Shown piece after piece: positions 1-6,144 of a DNA stretch of 9,282 nt. The position numbers were made by a program, and so were the translations under genes. The stretch is taken from contig DASCOB010000175.1 of assembly GCA_036011785.1 (NCBI GenBank), positions 1-9,282 of the forward strand, read 5' to 3'. The stretch's first letter is position 1; each line of letters starts with the position of its first letter. A model generated the notes under the pieces. It ran no database searches. It was not told where the DNA came from and was given only the letters and a program-made list of their open reading frames with translations. The DNA comes from CAJWGI01 sp036011785 (GTDB taxonomy: Bacteria > Chloroflexota > Anaerolineae > Anaerolineales > UBA11657).

Positions 1-285
1 TTCAGTGATAACCCTGTTTCCGTGTGCCCGGAATGTGAACAGCAGGCGGTGCGGCGTGTGATTCAGCCGGCCGGCATCATATTCAAAGGCTCCGGCTGGT
101 ACGTGAAAGACAGCAAGACCTCCAATTCTGCCGGAAAACGGGGCAAGAAGGAAAGCGCGGGCGACAAGGAAAGCAAGGCAGAAAAGGCCAGTAGGAGTGA
201 GGCCAGAACCGAGAAAAGCAGCGTGAGCGAATCGAAAGACTCCACCACCACGGATTCCAGCAGCAGCGCTAGCACGGACGATTGA
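1..285 (+). CDS. FmdB-family zinc-ribbon protein (C-terminal part, 5' end outside window)
   Basis: The frame is open from base 1 and ends with TGA at 283-285, so only the last 94 residues are seen. It starts inside the FmdB-type zinc ribbon: a CPEC knuckle (residues 9-12 of the visible part) is followed by the family's typical VIQPAGIIFKGSGWYVKDS stretch. The first CxxC pair should lie just upstream of the window. After residue about 35 the protein becomes a low-complexity tail of Lys, Ser, Glu, Asp and Ala, ending in a Ser/Thr/Asp run. FmdB proteins are small putative regulatory proteins; the name comes from a gene near formamidase/amidase operons and the biochemical role is not settled. A strong terminator follows 17 bases after the stop, so this gene ends its own transcript and is not co-transcribed with purA. 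The family call is firm; the function is not. Confidence 0.85.
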   Translation, partial: FSDNPVSVCPECEQQAVRRVIQPAGIIFKGSGWYVKDSKTSNSAGKRGKKESAGDKESKAEKASRSEARTEKSSVSESKDSTTTDSSSSASTDD

Positions 286-302
286 GCGCGGCCTGCGTAC
301 CT

Positions 303-334
303 GAGCGCCCCTTTTGAGGGCGCTCTTTTTCTTT
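303..334 (+). terminator. Rho-independent terminator after the FmdB gene
   Basis: A perfect 8-bp GC-rich stem, GAGCGCCC (303-310) pairing with GGGCGCTC (318-325), closes a 7-base loop. It is followed by TTTTT, C and TTT (326-334). This is a textbook intrinsic terminator on the + strand and separates the FmdB gene from the purA promoter. Confidence 0.93.
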
Positions 335-359
335 AAGACTTGGAATCCAGGTGCCCGGC

Positions 360-388
360 TTTATGCCCACGCTGACAACCGTTATAAT
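360..388 (+). promoter_or_regulatory. Probable sigma70-type promoter of purA-purB
   Basis: A consensus -10 box TATAAT lies at 383-388. Seventeen bases upstream is only a weak -35 match, TTTATG (360-365). Transcription would start near 395, giving a leader of about 30 bases before the GTG start at 425. It sits directly between the upstream terminator and purA, which is where a promoter is expected. The -10 is convincing; the -35 is not. Confidence 0.6.
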
Positions 389-414
389 CATGGCTTGTAG
401 CGTGCGAAACGTGT

Positions 415-420
415 GGAGGT
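415..420 (+). promoter_or_regulatory. Ribosome binding site that fixes the purA start
   Basis: GGAGGT at 415-420 is a near-perfect Shine-Dalgarno, 4 bases before GTG at 425. The alternative in-frame GTG at 413 would lie before and within this site, so it is not the start. Confidence 0.85.
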
Positions 421-424
421 GATT

Positions 425-1693
425 GTGCCGGTAACAGTTGTGGTGGGCGCGCAATATGGGGACGAGGGCAAAGGGCGCATTGTCGATTTTCTCGCCGGCG
501 ATGCCGACATGGTGATTCGCTTCCAGGGCGGCGACAATGCCGGTCACACCGTGGTGAACCATCATGGTGAGTTTCGGTTGCACCTGGTTCCCTCAGGAAT
601 ATTCCATACGCGCGTCACATGTCTGATTGGCGCCGGAGCGGTGGTAAATCCGGCCGCGTTGCTGCGCGAGCTGGCCGAACTGGAAGTGGCCGGTATCGAC
701 ACAACCTGCCTCCTGCTTGCGGACCGCGCCCAGATGCTGCTGCCGCATCATCTGGTGATGGACGGCATTGAAGAGGATGGGCGCGGAGAGCATCACATCG
801 GCACTACCAGCCGGGGCATCGGGCCGGCGTACCAGCAGAAGGCGGCGCGCTCCGGGGTGCGCATCGGCGACCTGCAACACCCGCAATACCTGCGCGCGCG
901 CTTGAAACTGCAATTGCCGAACGTCAATCGTACGCTCGCCCATTTCAGGGCGCCGCTGATGGAGTTGGAACCATTGCTGGCACAATGCGCACAGTGGGCG
1001 CAGGCACTGGAAGGGCGCATCGTGGATCCTATCCCGCTGCTGCGGCAGGCACTGCAAGGTGGCAAGCATATTCTGCTTGAGGGACAGTTGGGCGCGATGA
1101 AAGATTTGGACTGGGGCACTTATCCGTTTGTCACCTCCTCTAACCCTACTGCGGGGTTCGCTGCCGTCGGTGCCGGCCTGCCGCCGCAGCAGATTGGAGA
1201 GGTGCTGGGTGTCGCCAAGGCTTATCAAACCGCGGTCGGGGCCGGTCCATTTCCGGGTGAATTGACCGACCAGACCGGTGATAGATTGCGTGATATTGGA
1301 CGTGAATATGGCGCAACCACCGGACGTCCGCGCCGCACTGGATGGTATGATGCCGTGGCTGTTCGCCACGCGGCCTGGCTGAACGGCATGACCGCGCTCG
1401 CGGTGACTAAACTGGACGTGCTCGATGCCTTCGCGGAAATCAAATTGTGCAACGCATACCGCCTGCCGGATGGGACGCGCATTGAGCACGTGCCCGACAC
1501 GCCCATGCTTGAACAGGTAGAACCGGTGCTGGAGAGCTGGCCGGGCTGGCAGCAGGCCACCACCGGTGCACGCACTTGGCGCGAGCTTCCGGCGGCTGCG
1601 CGGCGCTTCCTCGAGCGGCTGCAGGAGCTTGCGGGCGTCACAATCCGTTACGTCTCGGTCGGCGCGGAACGCGAGACCATGTTCAGGATATGA
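425..1693 (+). CDS. purA: Adenylosuccinate synthetase
   Basis: 422 residues from GTG 425, close to the usual length of about 425-430. The enzyme joins IMP and aspartate using GTP to make adenylosuccinate, the first step from IMP to AMP, in the cytoplasm. Visible motifs are the N-terminal GDEGKG loop (residues 12-17, catalytic Asp13), NAGHT with catalytic His41, the IMP-binding TTSRGIGPAY (127-136) and Arg142, EGQLG and GTYPFVTSSN (219-240), the GATTGRPRR loop (296-304), the guanine-binding TKLD (328-331) and C-terminal SVG (411-413). Small departures from the common consensus are EGQLG instead of EGAQG and PFPGEL instead of PFPTEL. The first resembles Chloroflexota-type enzymes as I know them. 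The stop overlaps the purB start, so the two genes form an operon for the complete IMP-to-AMP branch. Identification is secure. Confidence 0.98.
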   Translation: MPVTVVVGAQYGDEGKGRIVDFLAGDADMVIRFQGGDNAGHTVVNHHGEFRLHLVPSGIFHTRVTCLIGAGAVVNPAALLRELAELEVAGIDTTCLLLADRAQMLLPHHLVMDGIEEDGRGEHHIGTTSRGIGPAYQQKAARSGVRIGDLQHPQYLRARLKLQLPNVNRTLAHFRAPLMELEPLLAQCAQWAQALEGRIVDPIPLLRQALQGGKHILLEGQLGAMKDLDWGTYPFVTSSNPTAGFAAVGAGLPPQQIGEVLGVAKAYQTAVGAGPFPGELTDQTGDRLRDIGREYGATTGRPRRTGWYDAVAVRHAAWLNGMTALAVTKLDVLDAFAEIKLCNAYRLPDGTRIEHVPDTPMLEQVEPVLESWPGWQQATTGARTWRELPAAARRFLERLQELAGVTIRYVSVGAERETMFRI

Positions 1694-3081
1694 CCTTCTC
1701 GCACGACACTTTCATTTCACCGCTGACATGGCGCTATGGCAGCGCGGAAATGCGCCGTCTGTGGAGCGAGGCGCACAAGCGGCAGTTACTCCGGCGAGTG
1801 TGGGTGGCACTGGCGCAGGCCCAGGAAGAGGCCGGGCTGGTGACGGCCGAGCAACTGGAGGACCTGCGCGCGCATGCGGAAGAGGTGGATATAGAACGCG
1901 CTGCCGCCATCGAGAGCGAAATCGAGCACGACCTGATGGCCGAGTTGCGCGTCTTCGCAGAGCAATGTCCCCGTGGTGGCGCGGTGTTGCACATGGGCGC
2001 CACTTCGATGGACATTCTCGATAACGTGGACGCGCTCCGCATTCGCTCCGGCCTTGAGTTTCTCTGCGCCGAGATGTGCGGCTTGCGCGAGCATCTAGCT
2101 GACCTGATTGAGCGCTGGGCAGACACCCCGGCAATGGGCTTCACGCACTTGCAGCCGGCCGAACCCACCACCGTGGGCTATCGGCTTGCGCAGCATGGCC
2201 AGGATCTTCTCAGCGATTTTGAGGAGCTCTCCCGTATAGGCGCGTGCGTGCGCGGTAAGGGGTTGAAAGGCGCGGTGGGGACTTCGGCATCCTTCGTCGC
2301 GTTGCTGGCGGGAACGGATACCGACGCAGCCGAAATGGAAACACACGCCATGGCACTGTTGGACTTGGAGGCCTTTCCGGCATCCACGCAGACCTATCCG
2401 CGCAAGCAAGATTGGCATGTACTCAACGCGCTCGCCGGGCTGGGCGGCACGCTCTACCGCTTTGCCTTCGACCTGCGCCTGCTGCAATCACCCGTCATCG
2501 GAGAATGGTCGGAGCCGTTCGGCGAAAAGCAGGTGGGCTCATCCGCGATGCCCTTCAAGCGCAACCCCATCAACGCCGAGAAAATTGACAGTCTGGCGCG
2601 CTATCTCGCATCGCTGCCACGGGTTGCCTGGGACAACGCCGCGCACTCGCTGCTGGAACGGACCCTGGATGATTCCGCCAACCGGCGCATGCTGTTCCCA
2701 CAGGCTTTCTTGATTGCGGACGAACTTGTGCGCACAGCGAGCCGATTGCTGACCGGGCTGCAAGTGGATGAGGTTGCCACGGCTGCTAACCTGCAAACCT
2801 TCTGCGTTTTCGCCGCCACTGAGTCGCTGCTGATGGCGCTGTGCAAAGCTGGCGCCGACCGACAGCATATGCACGCGCGCATCCGCGACCACGCCATGCA
2901 AGCGTGGCGGGCCATACGCGCAGGCAGCGCGAACCCGCTTGCGCAGGCGCTCTGTGCTGATGAGGAGATACTGCGCTTTCTGCCGGCGGATGAAATCGCT
3001 GCGCAACTTCGAAGTGACGGACACGTCGGTCTGGCGCCAGAACGCGCCCGCATGATAGCGCTGGCACTGCGCGAGGATTGA
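1690..3081 (+). CDS. purB: Adenylosuccinate lyase
   Basis: 463 residues from ATG 1690, slightly longer than the common 430-456. It cleaves adenylosuccinate to AMP and fumarate, and also SAICAR to AICAR in the main purine pathway. Fumarase/aspartase superfamily features are all visible: His80-Asp81, the MGATSMDILDN block (102-112), THLQPAEPTT with catalytic His153 (152-161), and the flexible signature loop SSAMPFKRNP (284-293) carrying the catalytic Ser. ERTLDDSANRR (323-333) is another conserved stretch. The ATG overlaps the purA TGA as ATGA, and only a weak AGGA (1685-1688) precedes it, so translation is probably coupled to purA. The reading frame is open further upstream (to 1576), but that part lies inside purA and does not look like the family. 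The start and identity are secure. Confidence 0.98.
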   Translation: MTFSHDTFISPLTWRYGSAEMRRLWSEAHKRQLLRRVWVALAQAQEEAGLVTAEQLEDLRAHAEEVDIERAAAIESEIEHDLMAELRVFAEQCPRGGAVLHMGATSMDILDNVDALRIRSGLEFLCAEMCGLREHLADLIERWADTPAMGFTHLQPAEPTTVGYRLAQHGQDLLSDFEELSRIGACVRGKGLKGAVGTSASFVALLAGTDTDAAEMETHAMALLDLEAFPASTQTYPRKQDWHVLNALAGLGGTLYRFAFDLRLLQSPVIGEWSEPFGEKQVGSSAMPFKRNPINAEKIDSLARYLASLPRVAWDNAAHSLLERTLDDSANRRMLFPQAFLIADELVRTASRLLTGLQVDEVATAANLQTFCVFAATESLLMALCKAGADRQHMHARIRDHAMQAWRAIRAGSANPLAQALCADEEILRFLPADEIAAQLRSDGHVGLAPERARMIALALRED

Positions 3082-3126
3082 GTGAGCGCGCCTCGCGCGG
3101 GTGCGAGCGAATGAGAACAGTTCCTC

Positions 3127-3459
3127 GTGGAAACCATCATTGACACGATGCACACCGTTGACTGTGTGCCTGTGCGTGCCATTTACCGCGAGGGCGTCGC
3201 CACCGACCAGGCCACATTCGAAGCTGAGGCAGGCGATTAGACAAGCTGGAATGATGCCCATCTGCCCGCGCCCCGGCTGGTGGCGCGGGATGCTGAGCGC
3301 GTGATGGGCTGGGCTGCGCTCAGTCCGGTCTCAGTCCGCTATAGCTGCGGCGAGGTGGCTGAGATAAGCGTGTACGTCGCCGCAAGTTCGAGGGGGCAGC
3401 TGCTCAGGGTCTGGTGGGATGTGATGCTCATGGAGCGGCGAAGCCGGTCGGTGGGGTAA
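3127..3459 (+). pseudogene. Relic of a phosphinothricin-type GNAT N-acetyltransferase
   Basis: Reading the frame from GTG 3127 gives a recognisable acetyltransferase of the PAT/Bar group of GNAT enzymes: VRAIYREGVATDQATFEAE, then DAHLPAPRLVARD, GWAALSPVS, EVAEISVYVAASSRGQ and finally WWDVMLMERRS. All pieces lie in the order and spacing of the family. Two lesions are visible. A TAG at 3238-3240 falls where relatives have the first Trp of a PSWEEWD-like motif, consistent with TGG to TAG. After SSRGQ (3385-3399) the sequence jumps directly to the C-terminal motif. This removes roughly 60 codons including most of the acetyl-CoA-binding loop and following helix and strand, without changing the frame. 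About 111 codons remain of a usual 165-180. The relic fills the space between purB and eno. It was recognised by pattern only, so the exact relative is not known. Confidence 0.85.
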
Positions 3460-3473
3460 TAAAACCGCGTTTC

Positions 3474-3478
3474 GGAGG
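3474..3478 (+). promoter_or_regulatory. Ribosome binding site that fixes the eno start
   Basis: GGAGG at 3474-3478 is 5 bases before ATG 3484 but only 2 bases before the in-frame TTG at 3481. This favours ATG 3484 as the start and gives the usual short enolase N-terminus. No clear eno promoter was found in the pseudogene-filled upstream region. Confidence 0.8.
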
Positions 3479-3483
3479 GCTTG

Positions 3484-4779
3484 ATGGATCGCACTATTGC
3501 AACACTCAATGCGCGCGAGATTCTGGATTCGCGTGGGAACCCGACCGTGGAGGTTGAAGCCACGTTGGTGGACGGGTCACGCGGGCGCGCTGCCGTCCCC
3601 TCGGGCGCCTCTACGGGGGAACATGAGGCGCTCGAGTTGCGCGATGGTGAAGCGGCGCGCTATTCTGGCAAGGGGGTGTTGCAGGCGGTGCGCAACGTCA
3701 AGACCGAAATCGCCGACCTGCTTCACGGGCGCGATGCCACTCAGCAGAGTGAAATTGATCGTGCGTTGATCGAGCTTGACGGCACGGCCGGCAAATCGTG
3801 GCTGGGCGCCAATGCCATTCTTGGCGTTAGCCTGGCGGTGGCAAAAGCGGCGGCTCATTCGCAGGGGCAGCCTCTCTTCTATTATCTGGGCGGCGGCGCG
3901 GGCACGGTGCTGCCGACGCCGATGGCCAACATTCTCAACGGCGGTGCGCACACCGGCTGGCAATCCACAGACATTCAGGAATTTATGGTCATGCCGCTTG
4001 GCGCAGGGACGTACTCCGAGGCCTTGCGCTGGATAGCGGAAATCTACCACGTGCTGAAAACTGTGTTGCGCGAGCAGGGTCACCTCACTCTGGTGGGAGA
4101 CGAGGGCGGTTATGCACCGGTGCTGCGCACCAATAGCGAGGCGGTGGAGATAATCCTGACCGCCGTTGAACGTGCCGGTTACCGCCCAGGCGAGCAAGTC
4201 GGCATCGCCATTGACGCTGCCGCCAGTGAGTTCTTTGACGCCGAGTTGGGCAAATACGATTTGCGCATTGAAGGCCGCCAATTGGACTCGGCTGAAATGG
4301 TGGTCTTTTGGGATGAATGGGCGCGGCAGTATCCCATCGTCTCAATTGAGGATGGCCTTGACGAAAACGACTGGGACGGCTGGGAGGAGTTGACCGCGGT
4401 GCTGGGAGAACGGCTGCAGCTGGTGGGTGACGATCTGCTGGTGACAAACCCGAAGCGGGTGCGACGGGCGATAGACGCCCGCGCCGCGAATTCGCTGCTG
4501 GTAAAATTGAACCAGATTGGCACGCTCACTGAGACCGTCTCGGCGGTGGAGTTGTGTCATAGCGCGGGTTGGACGGCCGTGGCCTCGCACCGTTCGGGTG
4601 AGACCGAAGACACCACCATTGCCGACCTCGCCGTGGCGCTTAACATGGGCCAGATAAAGACGGGCGCGCCGGCGCGTTCAGACCGGGTGGCCAAATACAA
4701 TCAGTTGATGCGCATCGAGGAGCAATTGGGCGAGACGGGCAGCTACGCCGGGTGGGGCGCTCTGACAAGCGTCGCTTGA
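3484..4779 (+). CDS. eno: Enolase (phosphopyruvate hydratase)
   Basis: 431 residues, the normal bacterial length. It interconverts 2-phosphoglycerate and phosphoenolpyruvate in glycolysis and gluconeogenesis, and in many bacteria also associates with the RNA degradosome. Motifs in order: AREILDSRGNPTVEVE (10-25), the mobile loop SGASTGEHEA (40-49), NGGAH (152-156), GDEGGYAP with catalytic Glu207, the Mg ligands Asp244, Glu289 (SIEDGL) and Asp316 (VGDDL), the base Lys341 in LLVKLNQIGT, SHRSGETED (368-376) and Lys392 in GQIKTGAPARSDR. All catalytic and metal residues are intact. It follows a dead acetyltransferase gene and converges on the zinc-ribbon gene with 10 bases between the two stops; no strong terminator hairpin is visible there. 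Confidence 0.98.
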   Translation: MDRTIATLNAREILDSRGNPTVEVEATLVDGSRGRAAVPSGASTGEHEALELRDGEAARYSGKGVLQAVRNVKTEIADLLHGRDATQQSEIDRALIELDGTAGKSWLGANAILGVSLAVAKAAAHSQGQPLFYYLGGGAGTVLPTPMANILNGGAHTGWQSTDIQEFMVMPLGAGTYSEALRWIAEIYHVLKTVLREQGHLTLVGDEGGYAPVLRTNSEAVEIILTAVERAGYRPGEQVGIAIDAAASEFFDAELGKYDLRIEGRQLDSAEMVVFWDEWARQYPIVSIEDGLDENDWDGWEELTAVLGERLQLVGDDLLVTNPKRVRRAIDARAANSLLVKLNQIGTLTETVSAVELCHSAGWTAVASHRSGETEDTTIADLAVALNMGQIKTGAPARSDRVAKYNQLMRIEEQLGETGSYAGWGALTSVA

Positions 4780-4789
4780 GGCGCTATCA

Positions 4790-5275
4790 TCATCGGGTGG
4801 GGCTTCCGTCCAGCGCGGCGCGGCTCTCTCGGCCCGGGGCCGGCGTGCCGCAGAATGCGCAGACGTTCCAGGTCAGGTCTAGCATTTTCTCGCAGTTGGG
4901 GCAAGGTTTCTTCAGGATGGTCTGGCAGTATGGGCAGACTCGCCAGTTGCCGCGCGCGGGGCGATTGCAACCCGGGCAGAAGGGGCGCTCCTCAATTTCC
5001 TGCAGCAGCGCTTCTGCTTCCAGTGAGCGCTCGTATGTATCGGAAAGCGTCTCTCTGGGGCGCAGAATCAGATAGATGATGAAACCGGCGATCGGCAACA
5101 TGGCGGCCACCATGGGGGCCAGCAACTGCGCGAACAGGTCTCTCGAGCGAGCGCGCATGTCGCGGTAGGTCCACACGACCAGCGCCAGCCAGAGTGCGCC
5201 CGCAAAAGCACCCAGCAAGGCGACGCTCCAGCGCACATACGTAGTCAGTGAATTGAAATCGAATTCGGGTGACAT
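4790..5275 (-). CDS. Two-helix membrane protein with a C-terminal double zinc ribbon
   Basis: 161 residues from ATG at 5275 (minus strand). This start sits about 20 bases downstream of a strong promoter, although no clear Shine-Dalgarno is seen. The frame extends further upstream, but that part overlaps the promoter and looks non-coding. Two hydrophobic segments lie at about residues 16-36 and 50-71. A short charged, probably helical linker follows (RPRETLSDTYERSLEAEALLQ), then two four-cysteine ribbons: Cys100/103 with Cys114/117, and Cys125/128 with Cys139/142. The tail after 145 is short and polar. The likely picture is a membrane-anchored protein with both zinc ribbons on the same, probably cytoplasmic, side. 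I recall similar proteins as common hypothetical proteins in Chloroflexota; no biochemical role is known to me. It is transcribed divergently from radC and convergently with eno. Confidence 0.88.
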   Translation of the reverse strand: MSPEFDFNSLTTYVRWSVALLGAFAGALWLALVVWTYRDMRARSRDLFAQLLAPMVAAMLPIAGFIIYLILRPRETLSDTYERSLEAEALLQEIEERPFCPGCNRPARGNWRVCPYCQTILKKPCPNCEKMLDLTWNVCAFCGTPAPGRESRAALDGSPTR

Positions 5276-5303
5276 GGAATGCCGAAATGGAAAAGGTACG
5301 GGG

Positions 5304-5331
5304 ATTATAGCATCAGCGCCGCGCCCGTCAA
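5304..5331 (-). promoter_or_regulatory. Strong sigma70-type promoter of the zinc-ribbon membrane protein
   Basis: On the minus strand, TTGACG (5326-5331) is followed after 16 bases by a perfect TATAAT (5304-5309). Transcription would start near 5297, about 20 bases before the ATG at 5275. The match is 11 of 12 consensus bases and the position fits. Confidence 0.85.
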
Positions 5332-5345
5332 ATCGCCGCGTGCAC

Positions 5346-5374
5346 TTGACCGTTTGCGTTAACGAAATTAAACT
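5346..5374 (+). promoter_or_regulatory. Probable promoter of radC, giving an almost leaderless transcript
   Basis: TTGACC (5346-5351) is followed after 17 bases by TAAACT (5369-5374). The predicted transcription start is near 5381, only about two bases before the radC ATG at 5383, and no Shine-Dalgarno is present. The two -35 boxes of the divergent promoters are 14 bases apart. It may now serve mainly the downstream M23 fusion gene, because radC is broken. Confidence 0.6.
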
Positions 5375-5382
5375 GCGCTCGC

Positions 5383-6116
5383 ATGAATGCTGCCGTCGAC
5401 CGCCGAATTGAGGATAGCGCCCGCTCGGGATTGAGCACAACCGACATGGCCGCCGCTGACCGGCCGCGCGAACGGATGCTGCAGCTGGGCCCCGGCAGCA
5501 TGGCTACCCCCGAACTGATCGCCATTTTGTTGCGCGTCGGCGGGGAAGGCGAAAGCGCGCTGCAGGCAGCGCAGCGCGTGCTAATGGAAGTCCATGGCGT
5601 GACTGGGCTGGGACCACCGACGCGCGCTGCCTGTGCACCGTCCGTGGCATTGGAGAGGCGAAGGTGGCGCAACTGATGGCCGCGGTTGAGCTCGGCAATC
5701 TCATCGCCCGTGAATCGCTTGGCGATCGACCTAGAATTGATTCCGCCAGAGGCGCCTTTACGCTGCTGAAATCAGAATTGGGCACTGAAGAGTAAGAACG
5801 CGTGGTGATGCTGCTGCTGGATGCAACGAATCGAGACATTCACACATCGGATGTATGTCGCGGCTCTTTGAACGCATCCATGATACGAGAGAGTGAGATT
5901 ATCCATGATACGGTGCGGCACAACGCCGCCAGATTAATTGTGGCGCACAATCATCCCGGCGGCGATCCGGAGCCCTCGCAGGAAGATGTGGTCGTCACGC
6001 GCAACAGTGTGGAGGCCGGAGAACTGCTGGATATCAATGTAATCGATCATTCGGTAATCGGGCGCAGGCAACACGTGTCGTTGCACGAGCGCGGGCTGGA
6101 CTCTGATGTGGCCTGA
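5383..6116 (+). pseudogene. radC: RadC family JAB/MPN-domain protein, broken by a frameshift and a nonsense codon
   Basis: The N-terminal part (frame from ATG 5383) reads as RadC: DRPRERML, then a PELIAILLRVG helix and ESALQAAQRVL. Near 5610 the RadC sequence continues in the -1 frame as CTVRGIGEAKVAQLMAAVEL, the helix-hairpin-helix. A one-base deletion explains this exactly, since the residue spacing matches the family when one base is restored. The new frame then meets TAA at 5793, where relatives have Gln in an EEQE-like motif, consistent with CAA to TAA. After the stop the same frame continues as RVVMLLLDATNRDI and GSLNAS, then the JAMM metal motif HNHPGGDPEPSQED (5946-5987), and ends VSLHERGL with TGA at 6114. 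Restored, the protein would be 244 residues, near normal. RadC proteins are metalloprotease-like; a role in DNA repair is disputed. Neither fragment is likely to be functional. Confidence 0.93.
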
Positions 6117-6144
6117 AACGCGCTGGCGGCTGCTATGGTGAAAC

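Noticed and set aside
593..1489. Long open frame of about 298 codons on the minus strand
   Set aside because: It lies entirely inside purA, has no recognisable motif, and is what GC-rich codon bias produces opposite a real gene.
3084..3110. GC-rich hairpin after purB (CGCGCCTCGCGCG region)
   Set aside because: The stem is short and no T-tract follows, so it cannot be called an intrinsic terminator.
2539..3261. Open frame of 240 codons on the minus strand across the end of purB
   Set aside because: It is opposite purB and the acetyltransferase relic, matches no family, and has Arg/Ala/His-rich shadow composition.
3101..3304. 67-codon plus-strand ORF in the purB-eno gap
   Set aside because: The meaningful protein similarity is in another frame (the GNAT relic); this one is a by-product.
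3577..4281. 234-codon minus-strand ORF opposite eno
   Set aside because: It is antisense to a clearly intact enolase and has no motifs.
4777..4792. Bidirectional terminator between eno and the zinc-ribbon gene
   Set aside because: Only a weak, interrupted AGCG/CGCT pairing is present, without T-runs on either strand.
5327..5350. GTCAA...TTGAC inverted repeat as an operator
   Set aside because: It is fully explained by the two divergent -35 boxes; no independent evidence for a repressor site.
5605..5620. Programmed -1 frameshift in radC
   Set aside because: There is no slippery heptamer, and a separate in-frame stop follows at 5793, so recoding would not rescue the protein.
5802..6116. Stand-alone small JAB-domain protein
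   Set aside because: It is the C-terminal part of radC after the nonsense codon. It lacks its own ribosome binding site and begins in the middle of the domain, so it is treated as part of the pseudogene.
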